From the NCBI GenBank assembly GCA_963777905.1, contig CAVZSM010000008.1, positions 1-64,000 of the forward strand: a stretch of 64,000 bases of DNA, in the 5' to 3' direction. The stretch comes from Trebonia sp963777905. GTDB lineage: Bacteria > Actinomycetota > Actinomycetes > Streptosporangiales > Streptosporangiaceae. This document shows positions 60,941 through 64,000 of this stretch, one piece after another. Each line of letters opens with the position of its first letter. Positions within the stretch are counted from its first letter, which is position 1. The notes under the pieces were generated by a model, which saw only the letters and a list, made by a program, of their open reading frames with translations, was not told the DNA's origin and ran no database searches. Both the position numbers and the translations under genes were made by a program.

Positions 60941-61044
60941 TCAAAGACTCGGCTTGAAGGTTCTGCCGCGTAGCGCTTGTTCCACTAGGGCCACGGCCCG
61001 TTCGATGGCTGCCAACCGACGGCCTTCGGCGCGGTAAGCCTTAA
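60941..61044 (-). pseudogene. 3' piece of a small ORF interrupted by the IS701-like element
   Basis: The frame AYRAEGRRLAAIERAVALVE then QALRGRTFKPSL ends at TGA 60941. Its start is missing on this side. Joining it across the element with a single TTAA gives a continuous 40-residue ORF beginning at ATG 63518 (GGAAGG upstream) on the far side. This supports both the element's borders and the TTAA target duplication. The protein is helical and not recognised. Confidence 0.45.
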
Positions 61045-61061
61045 TACTGCAACGGCACTTA
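61045..61061. repeat. left terminal inverted repeat
   Basis: 17-bp end of the IS701-like element, preceded by TTAA. A small hairpin (ATGATCC...GGATCAT, 61063-61081) follows just before the transposase start. Confidence 0.85.
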
Positions 61062-61088
61062 CATGATCCGTGAGGGATCATTGAGTGC

Positions 61089-61976
61089 ATGATGGCGGAC
61101 CTTATCGCTGCCGAGCTGGACCAGGTGCACGAGCGGATCGCAGGCCGGTTCGCGCGTGCCGAGCCGCGAGCCCGGGTGCGGGAGTATGTATCCGGGCTGG
61201 CCGCGGGCCTGGAGCGGAAGAACGGGTGGACGCTGGCGGAATGGGCCGGCGAGGTCAGCCCGGATGGGATGCAGCGGCTGTTGCGCCGCGCGGACTGGGA
61301 CGTGGACGGGGTCCGCGATGACATCCGGGGCTATGTGGTGGAGCAGCTGGGTGACCCGGACGGGGTGCTGATCGCCGATGACACCGGGTTTCTGAAAAAG
61401 GGCACCCGGACCGCGGGCGTGCAGCGGCAGTATTCCGGGACCGCCGGGCGGACGGGGAACTGCCAGGTCGGGGTGTTCCTGGGCTATGCCTCGGAGCACG
61501 GGCACGCGCTGATCGACCGGGAACTGTACCTGCCGCAGTCCTGGGCCGAAGAGGCGGGCCGGCGCCGGGCGGCGGGCATCCCTGAGGACGTGGAGTTCAC
61601 CACCAAGCCGCGGCAGGCCCTGGCGATGATCAGCGGGCTGGATCACTACCAGGTCCGCTCCTGGCGGCCCTGGTATGCCCACATCACCTTGTCCATGCTC
61701 GCCCTGGCCTGGCTCGCGGCCAGCCGGGCCCAGGCCCGGAAAAAGGGGGCCGGAACCAGCGACCCCGGCATGATCGGCTACACGTTACCCGAAATCCGCC
61801 GCCTACTGAACAGCCTGATCCAGCGGTACGCACCCGACCCCGGGCGCGTCTGGTCCTGGTCCCGCTGGCGACGGCGACGCCAGGACCCAGGCCCGCCTCT
61901 GCCACTACCGGCGCCGCGGCTACGCACTCACCTGAGCCTGCAGCTGCACTTTGCCAGGGACCCGGCGCGTGGGTGA
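61089..61976 (+). pseudogene. IS701-family transposase, catalytic core deleted
   Basis: The N-terminus is well preserved (ERKNGWTLAEWAGEVSPDGMQRLLRRADWD; LIADDTGFLKKGTRTAGVQR with the first catalytic Asp; GYASEHGHALIDRELYLPQSW; VEFTTKPRQALAMI). It then jumps directly to the C-terminal ISGLDHYQVRSWRPWYAHITL then SMLALAWLA, so about 150-170 residues carrying the second Asp and the Glu are missing without loss of frame. Near the end a further shift puts the usual tail (ARLCHYRRRGYALT, stop at 61935) out of frame. The protein cannot be an active DDE transposase, though it keeps the DNA-binding N-terminus. Confidence 0.85.
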
Positions 61977-62015
61977 GAACGGCCGCGTCACGCCCAGCTG
62001 GTGATCTGCGGCTCG

Positions 62016-62045
62016 TTGAGAGGGTTCGGCGGCGAGCGGTAACGT
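62016..62045 (+). promoter_or_regulatory. putative promoter of the passenger gene
   Basis: TTGAGA (62016-62021) and TAACGT (62040-62045) are separated by 18 bp, with the ATG at 62078. This would give the passenger gene its own sigma-70-type promoter inside the element. Confidence 0.45.
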
Positions 62046-62077
62046 TCCCGGAACGGTCCGGGCGTAGCGTGGCGCAC

Positions 62078-63361
62078 ATGGCAGAGGTGCAGCCAGCGGC
62101 CGGGCAGGGGCCGATGACGACGAAAGTCACGGCTCGCCGCTTCCGCCTGATGTCTCCGGCCAGGGCTACGGCTATGACCCTGGGCGTCCTGGTGCTCGTG
62201 CTGCTCGCCGCCTACCTACCGCTGTGCGCCGCCGCCCGCCAGCTCACGGCCAGCGAGGTGTTGGCGGACTCACCGGCGCTGGTGATCGCCGTGGCCTGCG
62301 CGGGAGTCGGCCTGGTGGTCGCCTGGCATCAGCCGCGCAACCTGCTCGGCTGGCTATTCCTCGGCATCGCGGCGTGTTTCGTGCTCAGTACCGACAGCGT
62401 GCACTACGCGGTCGCCGACTACCGCCTCAGCCACGGAACGTGGCCGCTGGGCCCGGCGTCGCTGTTCCTTGACCCCCTGGCGTACCCGGCCATCGTGGCG
62501 TTGCCGCTGGTTATCCTGCTGTTCCCGGACGGCCGCACCGGGTCGCGCCGCTGGTCGCGGGTGCTGTGGGCCTACCTTGGCGTCGCCGCTGCGTGGCCGC
62601 TCAGTATCTACGCGGTGACCGTCGGCGCCATCGCCGGGCACAACATCCACATCCTGCCCAGCGGCGACCTGTCCGTCGTCGACGTCCCCACCGGCAATGC
62701 TGCCTGGCTGTCCACGGCTCAGGCCGTGATCGTGCCGCTTGTGGTGGTGTTCGGGCTGGCGTTCGTCGGGCGGCAGACGCTGAGCTGGCGGGGAGCGGAC
62801 GGTGAGCGGCGTCAGCAGCTGAAGTGGCTGATGAGCGGGGCCGCGATCTGCGCTGCGGGCGGCAGCGCCGCCGTCTTGATCGCGGCTCTCGACCCGCACA
62901 TGCCGGCCGCGGCGCAGGCTGCGGTCAACCTGCTCGGCTTGGCTGTCGTCGCGCTGCCCGTGGGCATCGGGGTGGGAATCCTGAAGTACCGGCTCTATGA
63001 GATCGACCGGATCATCAGCCGCACGCTGTCCTATGTGCTGGTGACAGGCCTGCTCATCGGAGCGTACGCGGGACTGGTGCTGCTGGCCACCGACGTGCTG
63101 GCGCTGGCCTCGCCCGTGGCGGTGGCCGCGTCGACCCTGGTGGCGGCGGCGTTGTTCAGCCCATTGCGGCGACGGGTACAGCGAGTCGTGGACCGCCGGT
63201 TCAACCGGGCCCGCTACGACGCGGACAAGACCGTGGCCGCCTTCGCGGCCCGGCTGAAGGACGCCGTCGACCTGGACGCGGTACGAGATGATCTGTCCGG
63301 TGTCGTGCACCAGGCCCTGGAACCCGCGCACGTATCGGTATGGATCAGCCACCGCGACTGA
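62078..63361 (+). CDS. polytopic membrane protein (histidine-kinase-like sensor N-terminus), IS passenger
   Basis: A 427-residue protein with about nine membrane helices (residues 25-360): ATAMTLGVLVLVLLAAYLPL, VIAVACAGVGLVVAWHQPRNLLGWLFLGIA, YPAIVALPLVILLFPDGRTGSRRW. It continues with RRQQLKWLMSGAA and KYRLYEIDRIISRTLSYVLV, then RRRVQRVVDRRFNRARYDADKTVAAFAARLKD. This architecture is that of sensor-kinase N-termini of actinomycetes, but the protein stops before any DHp/HATPase domain. ATG 62078 is the likely start. It lies between a defective transposase and the right inverted repeat, so it appears to be cargo of the element. Confidence 0.75.
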   Translation: MAEVQPAAGQGPMTTKVTARRFRLMSPARATAMTLGVLVLVLLAAYLPLCAAARQLTASEVLADSPALVIAVACAGVGLVVAWHQPRNLLGWLFLGIAACFVLSTDSVHYAVADYRLSHGTWPLGPASLFLDPLAYPAIVALPLVILLFPDGRTGSRRWSRVLWAYLGVAAAWPLSIYAVTVGAIAGHNIHILPSGDLSVVDVPTGNAAWLSTAQAVIVPLVVVFGLAFVGRQTLSWRGADGERRQQLKWLMSGAAICAAGGSAAVLIAALDPHMPAAAQAAVNLLGLAVVALPVGIGVGILKYRLYEIDRIISRTLSYVLVTGLLIGAYAGLVLLATDVLALASPVAVAASTLVAAALFSPLRRRVQRVVDRRFNRARYDADKTVAAFAARLKDAVDLDAVRDDLSGVVHQALEPAHVSVWISHRD

Positions 63362-63478
63362 GACTGGCTACCGCAAACTCCACCGTCCCCGTCAGGCCCG
63401 GCCGGGGGCGGCACCACCAAGCCAGCTTCTCCCAGATCAGCCGCTATCCGGCATCTTCACAACGTGCGGCCACAATAC

Positions 63479-63495
63479 TAAGTGCCGTTGCAGTA
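63479..63495. repeat. right terminal inverted repeat
   Basis: TAAGTGCCGTTGCAGTA, the exact reverse complement of the left repeat, followed by TTAA. Confidence 0.85.
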
Positions 63496-63631
63496 TTAAG
63501 CGTCAGTCCAGCATCCATCCTTCCGGTACGCCGGTCTCGGCACCGATCCTTTCCGACCACCTGGCCGTATCAAAGATGACAGCATGGAGACGGCCCAGCA
63601 GACTGAGGATCCTAGGGAGAAGGTAGTCATC

Positions 63632-63826
63632 ATGAAAAGGGTTCTGCTCGTCGGCGCGGGCCTGCTGATCACGGTGGCAGGGGTCATCTTCACGCTCCAG
63701 GGCGTGGGCACCTTGGGTGGAAGCGTCATGTCCGGTGCTACGTTCTGGGCGGCGGCCGGTCCTGTGATCGCCTTGATGGGGCTGGCGACGGTGACTGTCG
63801 GCCTGCGCCGTCGTTTCGGCTCCTAA
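63632..63826 (+). CDS. small two-helix membrane protein
   Basis: A 64-residue protein: helix 1 VLLVGAGLLITVAGVIFTLQ, a Gly-rich turn GVGTLGGSVMSGATFWAAAG and helix 2 PVIALMGLATVTVGL, ending RRRFGS. Such integral proteins are widespread in actinomycetes with no known function. The ATG at 63632 is preferred (GGGAGAAGG upstream); the frame is open to 63584. Confidence 0.7.
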   Translation: MKRVLLVGAGLLITVAGVIFTLQGVGTLGGSVMSGATFWAAAGPVIALMGLATVTVGLRRRFGS

Positions 63827-64000
63827 CCCCAACGCGCACGTATCCACTCGAACCCTGGCCTGCCAGGCCGTCATCGAAGCCTTCGTGGTCGTCTCTGGGC
63901 ACGTACCCGCGCCACCGCAAGATGCTCATCATCAGCCACCACGGACGGGGCACATCGGGGGCACATCAGCGCGAGATCTGCCCGGAAGCCTTGAGAACTG
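63827..64000. other. right edge, no gene identified
   Basis: 174 bp to the window end. No coding signal or motif is recognised; a gene could begin or end beyond the border. Confidence 0.4.

Larger units (their letters stand above)
61045..63495. mobile_element. IS701-like element with passenger gene, 2451 bp
   Basis: Perfect 17-bp terminal inverted repeats (TACTGCAACGGCACTTA at 61045-61061 and its complement at 63479-63495) are each flanked by TTAA (61041-61044, 63496-63499), a likely 4-bp target duplication. Inside are an internally deleted IS701-family transposase and a separate membrane-protein gene before the right end. A typical IS701 element is about 1.4 kb, so the passenger region (about 1.5 kb) is extra. 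With its transposase dead, movement would need a transposase supplied in trans. Confidence 0.8.

Overview
The window is high-GC DNA (GC-rich third codon positions, many GTG and TTG starts, hardly any TTA codons) from an actinomycete. Supporting markers are an actinobacterial-type UvrA and LexA, DUF5999 and DUF6412 proteins, SigG-type ECF sigma factors, PASTA-less serine/threonine kinases, F420-type luciferase-like enzymes and a class A RNase P RNA. I could not fix the genus. Several genes start 6-8 nt downstream of a TAnnnT -10 box and look leaderless.

Layout. 0-7.4 kb: a LuxR fragment, an LLM oxidoreductase/TetR divergon with twin operators, uvrA, a lexA homologue lacking two residues needed for self-cleavage, and a PadR regulator. 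7.4-15.5 kb: a PadR-linked DrrA-type ABC ATPase gene cut at its Walker A motif by about 5.6 kb carrying a MacB-like ABC transporter and an ECF sigma/membrane-protein pair. The DrrB-type permease that follows is fused in frame to an alpha/beta hydrolase domain. 15.5-29.9 kb: DUF5999 with a DasR-like site, a coupled HTH/Clp-N operon with twin palindromes, a ThDP enzyme, a heterodimeric ABC exporter, a cysteine desulfurase-like protein, YidC, a GNAT, a sulfite-oxidase-like molybdoenzyme and a zinc-ribbon coiled-coil protein.

30-43.3 kb is a surface-polysaccharide region: Wzm-type permease without its ATPase, asparagine-synthase-like protein, a two-domain glycosyltransferase, a coiled-coil protein, WecB-type epimerase, two more glycosyltransferases and a UDP-sugar dehydrogenase. 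Four genes in or beside it (an AbiEi-like gene, the asparagine synthase, the coiled-coil protein, the dehydrogenase) carry single frameshifts, so either the locus is decaying or the assembly has indel errors. 43.3-54 kb: DHFR-like protein and SigG-type sigma factor, two duplicated Ser/Thr kinases around a dienelactone hydrolase, a TMEM175-like channel, cupin, nucleotidyltransferase and a doubly frameshifted DUF222/HNH gene.

54-64 kb: a polytopic membrane protein, a histidine-rich exported protein, an Lrp/MFS divergon, rnpB (whose 5' end lies inside the MFS reading frame), small proteins and a 2.45-kb IS701-like element with perfect 17-bp inverted repeats and TTAA flanks. The element holds a transposase with a deleted catalytic core plus a passenger membrane gene; removing it in silico restores a 40-codon ORF.

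I found no CRISPR array, no tRNA and no complete new defence system. The most unusual items are the probably non-cleavable LexA, the ABC gene split at the P-loop, the permease-hydrolase fusion and the passenger-carrying IS.
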